In this document: positions 1 through 9,251 of the stretch, piece after piece | Layout of the letters: each line of letters opens with the position of its first letter | Position numbering within the stretch: position 1 is the stretch's first letter | Origin: Homalodisca vitripennis | Taxonomy: Eukaryota; Arthropoda; Insecta; Hemiptera; Cicadellidae | Reading direction: 5' to 3' | Assembly (NCBI RefSeq): GCF_021130785.1 | Contig: NC_060207.1 | Span: 197,978,001 to 198,042,000, forward strand | Length of the DNA stretch: 64,000 bases | Notes under the pieces: generated by a model | What the model was told of the DNA's origin: nothing | The model's database searches: none | The model's input: only the letters and a program-made list of their open reading frames with translations | Made by a program: the position numbers and the translations under genes

Positions 1-398
1 TGCCGTTTTTTCTTTTAATCGCTTTTGACCAAGCATATTTTGAGAAAGTATCAATAACATTTAATATATACTCAAATCCATCATTTTGATCCGAATAATT
101 AGACATTATAACTAAATCTGCTGCCCATAAATCATCAATTCCTAATGTTATAATTTTTCTCTTTTTAAATTTCTTTCGTACAGGTGCATGAATTTCTCTA
201 GCTTCAATCTCTATTTCCTCTTTGTTCTTCAATTCTTTCTTTACTTCTTTTTCATAAGGATTCTTTATAAATTTACTCTTATTTGTCTTACATTTTGAAC
301 ATTTTGCTGCAATTCTATACAACCCGTTTTGAGTTTGAACAATCTTAGAATCTATATTTTTCGTTTTCTTTTTACATTTTGTGACAGTGAATCAAATC
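1..398 (-). pseudogene. Integrase fragment (rve/DDE type), Polinton-like
   Basis: An open minus-strand frame runs from about 398 off the window edge. It begins with a zinc-ribbon-like CSKC motif in a lysine-rich stretch (about 290-310). It then reads into an integrase core: LWAADLV carries the first catalytic Asp (about 105-125), and NVIDTFSKYAW carries the second (about 25-60). The catalytic Glu would lie beyond position 1. Such integrases cut and join element ends during insertion. The frame itself is intact here, but its neighbours are broken, so I treat it as part of a dead element. It lies just downstream of the polymerase and on the same strand. Confidence 0.72.
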
Positions 399-407
399 AT
401 CTTCCAT

Positions 408-1289
408 TTATATATCAAAGTTTCCAAGTTTATTTAATTCGTCTAATATATCAGATTTCGCTTCATTTTTATAGCCATACGGTACTGTATCGATCTTATT
501 TTCTAGGACAATTCTCTTATCATCTTTAGCGTTCAGTGCTAACTTGTTTATAGTAACGGTGTATAACTCATGTTTGTAGCTTTTGATTACTGTCATCTCC
601 CTAAATTCTTCTTTATCTTCGAACAAACATTTCTTCAAGTTTTCGATATTTATTGTTTTATTTACAACGCTTCTCTTAACTCCTTTACATCTTACTGGAT
701 TTTTGTCTAAATATTTGTACGAGTACATTTTCGATCTCAATCCACAAAATTCTTCTAATATTTCACCATTTAGCTCGTCTTTGAATTTTCCTATGACTTT
801 CTTGTTTTTGCTAGTGAAACATTCATGATCTTTTCGGATAATCGCTCGTATCAAACTCATCTATATTTTCTTTAATAATTTTTTTAATAATTAAAAAGGA
901 TCGCGTTTCAATTCTAGGAAATAACTGTCTGTATCCATGTAACATAGATTAAAATCTGGATCATATTTCTTAAGTTTGTCGTAATAAAACTCGCACATTA
1001 ACAATTTTGAAAGGTCAATAACTGAAAAACCTATGTAAATCGGTTTTTTAAATTTCATTTTTTGTTTGTACATATGACTCGCAATACAGTTTTTACCAAA
1101 GATATTAAAGCATTTGAAGTTTGTTTTCTTAGCTTGTTTCATAGAAAATTCTTCATTTCCTAGTTTGATATCGCATCTATTTCGCACATTTTCCAAAACT
1201 GAGTTGTACATTAACTTGTAAAAATCCTTCTCAAAGTCACTTGTAGCTTTGGTTCTCATGTTTGTGTTAAAATCAATGTATTCTTTCAT
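408..1289 (-). pseudogene. Polymerase segment with motifs B and C and the C-terminus
   Basis: The frame at 891-1289 begins in a conserved YIDFNTNMR stretch and contains the shortened motif B and an intact motif C with two catalytic aspartates (YMDTDSY). Between 891 and 860 the coding text FDTSDYPK is found only in another frame, showing a frameshift near 840. The frame at 408-860 carries GKFKDE, LRSKMYSY and KCLF-type C-terminal motifs and ends at a stop at 408, which is probably the genuine end. Confidence 0.7.
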
Positions 1290-1432
1290 AAAAGGCTTCT
1301 GGTCTAATGCAATAACTCTATTTTCACATATTTTAACACCATTCCTTGTTCCAGATAGAATTTAAAATTTCTTGAATGAACAACGTATTCAGTTTTATCC
1401 AGTAAAGTTGTGCAAAGTTTCTTGTTAAAATG

Positions 1433-1947
1433 TTAAGGAGCAAGAGGCAAATCCTTGTGATTTTCATGTAAATTCGTTGGGTATCCTAGATCAACTTCGA
1501 GAATATAGCCATAATTTTCTTCTCCAGTGAGTTCTAAAATTGTTTCTTGCCATTCTGCAGTTGTGTAAGTTTTCGGATCCATCCACTTAATATCGCCATA
1601 TGGTAAATTTTGTGATAAAGCCCAACCATAAAGGTTGTTTGCATCGACGTACAACAGATAATTTTCAGGTTTTTTCTTATCGAAATCTTTCAAATATTTG
1701 TTATTTGCTTTAACATATCGTTTAATACATTGAGAAATGCCTCCACGAATGCCTTTTTCAATCATCAAATACATATTATAATCGTATATTGGTTGAAGCT
1801 CGATTTTGTTAATTTTAGCATAGCGTCCCATGCGAGACTTGGAGCATTCAGATAATGTGCCGGATCAAGTTTACAGCAATTTAAGCAAATAATTGTGAAA
1901 TTTTCAAATATATCAGCGAGCAATAGTACATCTTGGATATTGTACAA
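1433..1947 (-). pseudogene. Polymerase segment with palm motif A
   Basis: Two frames overlap. The first (1765-1947) carries QDVLLLADIFENF and the conserved PSLAWDAMLK. The second (1433-1831) carries GIRGGISQCIKRY and motif A, whose Asp lies in YVDANNLYG. A frameshift around 1800 separates them. The frame ends at a TAA right after DLPLAP, where the family normally continues, so this is a nonsense mutation. Confidence 0.75.
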
Positions 1948-2056
1948 ATCAGAGTAATTTCCTAGATTTTTTTGGTTTTAATTTGTTCCAGACCATTAAG
2001 TAGTGTTGAAAATCCTTCACAGATATGCTCTCATCTGTCAAAAGTGAATAGAAATC

Positions 2057-3500
2057 TTACATTTTCAGCTCTTCTGTGTAATCAAGTTTTTCAATACTAT
2101 CGATAAATTCGTAAGGAAATATGCCTTTTCCAGACAATATTTTAAAAATCTCGTCTTCGTCATTTGGCAGTCTTGTTAAAATTTCATTCAATATTCTTCC
2201 ATCCTGTATAAAATGATTTGTATGCTTAAAATCATCTTTTTTGAGGTTTTTAGCTAACTTTTCAATAGACGATGCCATGAATCTAAATGTGTCTACGAAA
2301 GAAAACTTAACAAACTTTCTAGGCTTATCATTGTCAAACTCATAGCCATATCCAGAATTTACTGAATAATTTATATATTTTTCATCTGTGTTTGCGATCA
2401 AATCAACATTTCCATATTGTTTAGCCAATTCTTTTATGTACAAATGAGTATCGTAATTTGACATATTGTGACAGAAAACTGGAATATTTTGTGAAAGTTT
2501 GAGATTCAGATTACAACATAAATGAGCTGCGCCTCGAAATTTGCCGGTTAAATGACAATGATCTCTTACTTTTAATCTTTTTTCACCATCAAAACCTTCT
2601 GTTTCACAAATTTGACATATGTTAGAATTTTGATAAAAAATGTCTTGTTCTTCAGTTAATTCCATAGGTTTCATGTTCATTGAATTATATTTTTTAGCTA
2701 TGTACTTCGATAATTTATTGAGCTCTTCAAACAATTTTGTAGGAACATTTGCCAAATCTTCTTTATTTTTGGCTCGATTTGTACATGCGATTGGTCACAT
2801 TCCACACCAAAATATAGAGTAAAACCATAAGGAATATGCTTCTGAATCTTGGTTGTAGTAGATCTTTGTGGATTGTTCTTACATGTCGAAATTTTCTCTA
2901 ATATGCTTTCAAAATCCATATAAATAACGTACGGATGGCTAAACTTCTTTTGATAATTAGTAAAGTGAGTTGTTTGTCCTGGAAATGGCATAATTGGCTT
3001 ACAAACTTCATGTTGCTGGCAAATTTCTAAATGATCTGTTAAATCTCCAGATTTGTAGAAATGGCTCAAACATCTTCTACACAAGAACATCTTGTGAGCA
3101 TTTTTTTGATAATTGAGAACTCGCTAATCTACTTAAATCTGTTATCAAAGCATAATGGGATTTATCATCTTGTTTAAAATACAATAAGTCAATGTTTAAC
3201 TCAGCATCATATTTTTCAGAAATTTGTAACGGAACAACCTTAATATTTTCATCAAAACTGTAGACATTGATAGACATATTAGGATACTTATACATTGGAA
3301 TTGTAACTTCGTTTTTCAAATAACTGTATATCTTTTAAAGACATTGGATACTCAAAGCCCGAAAATATCTCGTCATTTACAAATATTTCATATTGTTTTG
3401 ATCTTTCGCAGTCTATTTCTGGTTTTTCAATAGCGCATCGGATAGAATAAATAAAGCAATAGTCATCTTTATTTTTAATATTTATACAAGCTTTTTTATC
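2057..3500 (-). pseudogene. Polymerase exonuclease/endonuclease VII-like part
   Basis: Three overlapping frames together hold the N-terminal half of the enzyme. From 3500 down come KKACINIKN and a Cys-containing stretch, then SINVYSFDE, a finger FLCRRCLSHF with later H and C ligands, the Exo I aspartate/glutamate pair, an HNH-like endonuclease VII motif with CQIC and CCN metal-ligand cysteines, and the Exo II Asn/Asp. Frame changes occur near 3325, 3090 and 2730. The recognisable motifs are intact despite the frameshifts, so the decay is not extremely old. Confidence 0.75.
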
Positions 3501-4052
3501 TTAGATTTTCTTTGGTAAATCGATATATGAACCTGCGTTCATCATTTCGTGTTTATAATTGCTCAAAACTAGTTGTTTGCAGCTTTTAAATGTCCATCCA
3601 GAACCCTTATTTGGATGATTTGTTTGTTCACGATGTGTTAATTTATTAAATTGTTTAGTGATAAAATCGTTTACATCGAAGATTTCGTCTGCTTTTATAG
3701 TGAAATACATTGGACATGTTTGTGTTTCACCGTTCACTAACGTTCGTTCGTATTCACATTCCAAAGAGAGATGACCCTTCATATTTTTAACATTTTCTTG
3801 ATATTTTTCGATTAAACTTTTAATTTCTGGGCGCATAATTGATAGATATTTGTAAATTGACATGGAATTATCGTTTAAATTTGTTATAATGTGTTGCTTG
3901 AAAAGACCGTGTATAGAGGATAAAACTTCGACATCAATGATATTTTCATTTTTTTCGTTAAGAGTTTTATCAATTTCTTCGATCATTTTAGACTTAGTGT
4001 TATCGTTTGTTTCAATAGACAATTTTTCAGCGATTGAATTAAATTTCATCAT
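3501..4052 (-). pseudogene. Linker segment upstream of the polymerase core
   Basis: A 183-codon open frame rich in Lys, Glu and Asn. Its end, GSGWTFKSCKQLVLSNYKH then SYIDLPKKI, matches the conserved segment I know from Polinton-type polymerase proteins, where it precedes a KKACINIKN-type motif. Here a TAA stop (3501-3503) falls right after LPKKI, and the next conserved motif follows in the same frame. This is therefore a nonsense mutation, or the boundary of a short separate protein. Confidence 0.6.
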
Positions 4053-4296
4053 TAAATAGCTTGAAATTTTTCTTTTCCTTCTTAAAATTTCTTTTTAATC
4101 CTCTAAATTTTTCTATATTATACATGTTTTGATGATCATCAATTTGATTTTCTCTAGCCCAAGTCCTCAAATAGTTCAATTCTTTCTCGTAGACGCCTTT
4201 GTTTTTTAGATGAATTTTAGAATTATAATGGCGATCATAGTTATCTTTTAGGATTTCTTTCTTACAAAACGGACATGTTATTTTTTCTTTGGTCAT
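4039..4296 (-). pseudogene. N-terminal C2H2-finger piece of the polymerase region
   Basis: An 85-codon frame starting at ATG 4296. It has one C2H2-like finger (CPFCKKEI followed by HYNSKIH) near residues 8-28, then a lysine-rich tail. It overlaps the next frame (3501-4052) by 14 bases. The overlap could be a frameshift within one gene or two separate small genes of the element; related insect elements often begin this coding block with such a finger. A short minus-strand spacer and the inverted repeat at 4318-4546 lie upstream. Confidence 0.6.
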
Positions 4297-4317
4297 TTAT
4301 GTAAAAAAAATTTAACT

Positions 4318-4546
4318 AGAGATTTTCTAAATTTCAATTTTTATAGTAATTTTTCGAGAAATATCATTGAAATTAGCAACTTTTAAGCTAAAACTTCGCA
4401 ATAATTGCAGATAATTCGGTAGATTGTTCAGGATTTTTCAAAAAACTCTAGTACCAGTTTGTATGTACCTTAAAAAGTTGATAATTTGAACGATATTTCT
4501 CGAAAATTCACTATAAAACTGGAATTTAGAAAATCACTGATAAAGT
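4318..4546. repeat. Inverted repeat between divergent Polinton genes
   Basis: Two arms of about 70 bp (4318-4388 and 4472-4546) are imperfect reverse complements, sharing gattttctaaatt and tttcgagaaatatc-type blocks. They lie exactly between the leftward polymerase block (start 4296) and the rightward small gene (start 4561). The placement suggests duplicated promoter elements, one facing each gene, or a hairpin. Confidence 0.6.
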
Positions 4547-4560
4547 TTTTTCCTCTATAA

Positions 4561-4863
4561 ATGGAGCTACTAAAGGAATTAAATGAAGTTGGCGATCTAA
4601 GATTTAAAGAATATAAGAAATTAATTGATTTAGAAGAAAATAAGAAATACAAAATGTGACATTGGAGAAAATGAAAGATAAATTCGGGTTTACAATCATT
4701 ACAGAATTGGAAGATTTCAAAGCACATTTGCCAAATAGATTTTTGACTGTTTTTGATGAAAAAAGATTAAAAATTTAATAAAAATGATAAATTACACTTG
4801 ATTGTTACTGGGAAAAAGACAATAAAAGACAAAGTATGTGTTACAATTAACTTCGTAGAATAA
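4561..4863 (+). pseudogene. Small Polinton gene, frame-broken, function unknown
   Basis: Starts at ATG 4561 and reads MELLKELNEVGDL, stopping at TGA 4657. Coding continues in another frame with KDKFGFTIITELEDFKAHLP and then returns to the first frame (KLHLIVTGKKTIKDK), ending at TAA 4861-4863. The two frame changes compensate each other. Proteins with a KFG...ITELEDF...LPNRF pattern accompany Polinton-type polymerases in insects. I recall no proven function; a small DNA-binding role is only a guess. Confidence 0.5.
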
Positions 4864-5148
4864 AGATTAAGATTTCGAAGATTTTACATTGATTCTAAGG
4901 AGATTATACAACATTAGTAATAGACATTAAAACTGCTTAAGAAAGTAGAAGCAAGCAACTATAGATTCGGTTATTTTTCATTCGTGATTTTTCATTTATG
5001 GTCAGTAGATATATAGGGATTCTGGAGTCGAACTGATTCGGTTAATTTTTCATTCGAGATTTACTGTTTGATTTTACAGATTTGTTTATTGTCCTTTAAA
5101 CAGTATTTTCCATTGATTTTCGGTCGGCTTCCAAAAGTGCGCTAGAAC

Positions 5149-5152
<4 letters not shown>

Positions 5153-5219
<67 letters not shown>
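5153..5219. repeat. (AT)n microsatellite
   Basis: Uninterrupted alternating A/T of about 67 bases, just outside the inferred end of the Polinton relic. Confidence 0.95.
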
Positions 5220-5224
<5 letters not shown>

Positions 5225-7906
5225 GTTTATTCCAATTTTGAGCTTTCCTTGTGGCCACGATTAAGAAAATACATCAAAAGGATATTAGTAATCGCCTTTT
5301 TAATTTAATATTTCTTAGTCTAATTTGTACCATATTTGATTTAGCTTTGTTTCTCAATCTAGAAAATATATATATTAGAGATCAGAAAAGCTCACTTCTG
5401 TTAAAAGTTAACTAAGATAAGTTTTATTTCATTGTTTATATTTATAGTTAAATTGAAATATTAAAAATATAAATGTACAGTTACAAATACATTAACAAAG
5501 ATTCTACGCGTTCGTTTCTTTATCAACTGAATAATACTTAGTCAAATACACAGTCCAGCGAAACTTTATCCAACATAGTCTTGCCGACTGCTTCAGAGGG
5601 TAGCTTCGGAGTCAAATTCTGACTTTTTTCCAAGGAATTTTTCCAAGGTAGATTAGTTCTTACCTAGTTGATTATTCCTATCTTTATTAGAATCACTCAT
5701 ATTATAATGTATTTAGAATAAATTTAAAATAATAAACAGTTTTTTAGAGATTAGTTCATTACATTATACATTCTTATTTTTTTAGAATTTTACAACTTTA
5801 GAAACCAAGATGGGATTTTGCTACTTTAAAGACCAGTGGGGCGTAGACCCCAAGACTTTTCAAGCTAAGAATAGGCCTATATTAATCCCAGGTGCCTTAA
5901 AATTGTCCATGTAAAGTTTCAGTACAGTCGGTTAAATGGTTGACGCGTAAAAGCAAAGGCACTTTCGCTTTTATAATATTAATATTATACTAAAAGTGTA
6001 GAAAATAAATTTGTAGAGCAAATTTTGGTAAAGCATTTTAAATGATTAATGGTTGAAAACAGTTGCGAAATGTTATAGCAGCCTATAAGAGCATTTTCTA
6101 TTAATATTTTCGAATTTATTCGTGTCTCATAACCAATTTTGAAACACTCCTCATGTGCGTAAGATCCAGGCGTATATAAAATTGTCGTAGCAATAACCAG
6201 AAATATGACGATCACTTAAAAAAGAACTTTTATTTTCGCTAAACTATAAATAAATATCACATCAATACTCTTATTGCAGGAAGTAAAAAATCTATCATAA
6301 TATTTCATGTATTCATTTTTAAAATCTGTTATTGAAGGTTTAAAGGTTTGATGGATGATTGGATTTCAGACACCGCTGTATACGTTTGTTAATGTATAAT
6401 AATTACAAAATGTTCAACATCCTACTAAATATCCTAATGAATATTTATTTCATTTTGTAGTGGACTCCGTAGAATTCTTATTTCGTCATTAAAATACGAA
6501 TTGAGTTGTTTCAAAAATTTCAATTCAAAACCAACGTTAATATAGCAATAATTAATTAGGAGTTCGTAAAACCGCAATTTTATGATGTGCTTAAAATCAA
6601 GTAATATAATTGATAGTAGTACAATTAGATTGGAGAAAATTTTAAATCACGTTATAAAACTCTCTCGAAAGTTAAAAACGGTCTAGCCACAATTAATATT
6701 TTTGTTATATTATTGGATTATATGATCTTAATGAGTTATAACTCAGAATAAGGTTTATCTTGAACGAAATATATTTTAACTTTGTTGTGAACATATCTTA
6801 AGCTATTTTAATGAAACAGTTTTTATTAACAAGAAAATAACAATTATTTCTTTATAAGTTGCAAGATAGTGGTAATTTTAAATAAATTAATGCAATCAGT
6901 ATAAAATTGGTACAATAGTTTAATATTCATGTGTTGGGAATTGATTCAAAATAAGTGAAAGAATGTTATGCTTATTTGTATAATTATTCATTTCAATAAC
7001 ATCAGCTACAAATTAAGTAGAGTGGAAAGGGCTGATTCAATGCGAATTTTAAGATTAGGTCTATTGCACCCCAATCACAGTTAACGCGAAATATACGCAA
7101 ATTATTAATTGACATATAAGATTAAAATAGCCCTACTAATGAATAAAAGTGAATTTTCTGTGAATTAGTGAATTATTTGTATTGAATTCCTTAAATTATA
7201 TCTTTCTAGTCAGTATTCATAACGTCATCTAAACGTAACATTACAAGTTGAACAATTTAAGCACATTTATAAGTACTAAATTAATTTTAATTGTAAAAAG
7301 CAATAGAAAAAATAAGTTTTTAATTTACTTCGTGACCACTAGTTGTGTTAATCTTTATCTACTAAAGAAATAAATTTCAATAATACATTCAACAAACACA
7401 ATATACGTTGTTTTAAAATTTTTCCTGGAATTATTGTGCTAACTTTTGACGGTTGTAATAAAATTAATACAACAGGTCATACTGGCAAATTTTTTTACAC
7501 TTGAATCACCAGGCATTTTTGTTATTTATATATTTTAAGATCGAGTTTGTGCATCGTGTTCTACTAATAGAGATCTGTAATGTCATAGGCAATTCAACCT
7601 GAGTTCTTATCCGTCATTTTCCTCTTACTTTTTACGGATTGAGCCCCTGGGAGCGCAACGGTCTACTTTTTTAGCATACGTGTAATTTGTTTATGACACT
7701 AACAACGTACACAGTTTTGTAATTGTATTTGAATTGTTTAAAATAAAATAAAAAAGAACGTCTAGAATTTAATTGACATACTTTTATGAGGAAAACGCAT
7801 CAATAATGAATTAAACAGTTTAAGTCCGAGTTTGATGTATATGAATACAGCTGTCACTTGTGTTTTATACACTACATGTACCTCTTATTTAGTGTTTAAT
7901 ACGCAC
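5220..7906. other. Non-coding stretch; continuation of elongase A intron 6 or its 3' side
   Basis: AT-rich DNA with no exon I can recognise. I searched the minus strand for a terminal ELOVL exon (QF near the start, NFY..Y near the end) and found none. A dispersed repeat occupies about 5550-5990. Confidence 0.6.
5550..5990. repeat. Dispersed repeat, copy 1 (pair with 14080-14560)
   Basis: Shares scattered blocks with 14080-14560: cagcgaa, ggagtcaaat, gaccagtggg, ggccta-like, cagtac..tcggttgaatg-like and gcgtgaaagc-type text followed by ctttc...ataatatta. The end (cgcgtaaaagcaaag...ataatatta) resembles a 3' terminus often seen in insect non-LTR retrotransposons. Both copies are old and diverged. 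Confidence 0.5.
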
Positions 7907-8040
7907 CAGCTGAAGTTTTGTCAGGTGACGTTTCCACCAGAGATACTTCTTGAGAGAATCAAAGGTAGCCAGGAAGTAGTAACTATACATTATCGCGTGG
8001 ACAAACATGTTGATGAAGACAGGAATAGCTGCCTGAATCG
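7907..8040 (-). CDS. Elongase A exon 6
   Basis: 134 nt, acceptor acttacag, donor GTGCGT (weak but in the same place as in B and C). It encodes PVFINMFVHAIMYSYYFL and KKYLWWKRHLTKLQL. One codon shorter than in genes B and C, where GP is present. Confidence 0.88.
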
Positions 8041-9195
8041 CTGTAAGTATAAAGTAAGTATGACATATTAATGGCATCATTACATATTCCCGAAGTAATA
8101 TGAATCTAACAATTAAATATACGGTTTAATGTTATTGACTAATAATTCAATTTCAAGTAACTAGAAGTCAGGTACAAGAGTTAAGGGCCAGTTTGTATTT
8201 ACAACTACACGATCTATTTTTTTCTTTATATACCGTATATATATATATATAGTTAGTACTTGCTCCGCCGGGAGTCGAACCCGGATCTCTCACTTGCCGG
8301 GTGAATGTGCTACCATTACATTGGTACATTGGACATTCACCAAGTGAGAGATCCGGGTTCGACTCCCGGCGGAGCAAGAACTTTTTGCGATTCAATGTTT
8401 ATTGAAATTAAATAAGGCAATTGCCATTTATACAATTTAATGTAAATATATATATATATATCGAGAAATAACTTATCCTAAGAAACGAGTTAACTGTTTA
8501 TTTCAGGTGGAGGTCAAGATTGGATGGTATAGAATTGGTTAGAATTATCAATAATATTTGGTCTCAAATCACAATTTTCATACATTGGCACATTTCAAAA
8601 CAATCGTAAATAATTGTTAAATTAGTGTCGGCTGACCATAGGAGAATACAGACAAGGAAGATAGTAGTTTTCGGTTTCTTTATCTAGTTGTCCGACAGTG
8701 ATATAAATATTATTTATATTTCAAACTATCCATTGAGAGTTATAAAAATTAAAAAAATAAGGTTTGATAATTTTTTATCATTCCATATTTTAACCCTTTT
8801 GATAACCTTCCATTTAACAAAAACTAGTATGGCTGTCGATTTATGGCGGTCGATTTAAAGAAAGCCCAGAACTCGGCTCTTGGCTCTTGTACAATATATA
8901 CAGAGGAAATGTTGATATCAACTTTAGTTCCAAAAAAAAGTCAAATCATGACATTATTTATAACTTGGAGCAACTTTAATTTTAATGAAGCTTATAATAA
9001 ACAATGTTGTGAGCTTTATTGATAAATGTAATTTGAGCTAAAATATGTCCCATCTACGAGATTGTTATTAAAAAATACTTAAAACAATAGTAAAATTTGC
9101 GACAATTGATATTAAATTCTATATAAAATATACTTAGTTTGCTTACTAGGACGTTTCATTAAACTAGAATAAGAGCAGTTATATGTATGTATGTA

Positions 9196-9251
<56 letters not shown>

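Larger units (their letters stand above)
408..4296 (-). pseudogene. Protein-primed family B DNA polymerase (Polinton-like), broken
   Basis: A polymerase of the DNA_pol_B_2 class, read right to left. In order it shows an N-terminal C2H2 finger, a linker ending near SYIDLPKKI, a CxxC zinc finger, Exo I (YMDFESIL, about 2920), an endonuclease VII-like HCHLTGKFRGAAHLCCN (about 2530-2565), Exo II (CHNMSNYD, about 2460), palm motif A (DANNLYGWALS, about 1645), a damaged motif B (about 1205), motif C (YMDTDSYF, about 935) and a C-terminal GKFKDE/CKGVK region. Breaks seen: in-frame stops at 3501 and 1433, and frameshifts near 3325, 3090, 2730, 1960, 1800 and 840. Motif B reads LMYNSVLENVRNR, lacking the G-K-T residues usual between NSV and EN, so activity would be lost even without the frameshifts. 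The product would have copied the element's DNA. Confidence 0.85.
1..5150 (-). mobile_element. Decayed Polinton/Maverick-like element (right part, runs off the window)
   Basis: A large DNA element is recognised by its gene set: a retroviral-type integrase fragment at the window edge, a protein-primed family B DNA polymerase with an endonuclease VII-like insert, and a small gene pointing the other way. Integrase plus protein-primed polymerase is the hallmark of Polintons/Mavericks and related adintovirus-like elements. Every long reading frame is interrupted by stops or frameshifts, so this is a relic. The right boundary is not certain. Coding homology ends near 4863, and two direct copies of a motif beginning attcggtta (about 4973 and 5036) lie just before the (AT)n tract at 5153, so an end near 5100-5150 is inferred. 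No capsid, ATPase or protease gene is visible; they may lie left of the window. Confidence 0.75.

Noticed and set aside
5985..6215. 76-codon minus-strand frame with a hydrophobic start, considered as elongase A's last exon or a secreted peptide
   Set aside because: It starts at GTG, not ATG. It lacks QF and NFY..Y elongase motifs, and its end overlaps a dispersed repeat.
7832..8071. 79-codon plus-strand frame
   Set aside because: Antisense shadow of elongase A exon 6.
8259..8378. Functional tRNA gene
   Set aside because: The T-arm and anticodon arm look tRNA-like, but the 5' acceptor strand does not pair, position 33 is C rather than T, and the unit recurs as a truncated repeat, so it is SINE-like.
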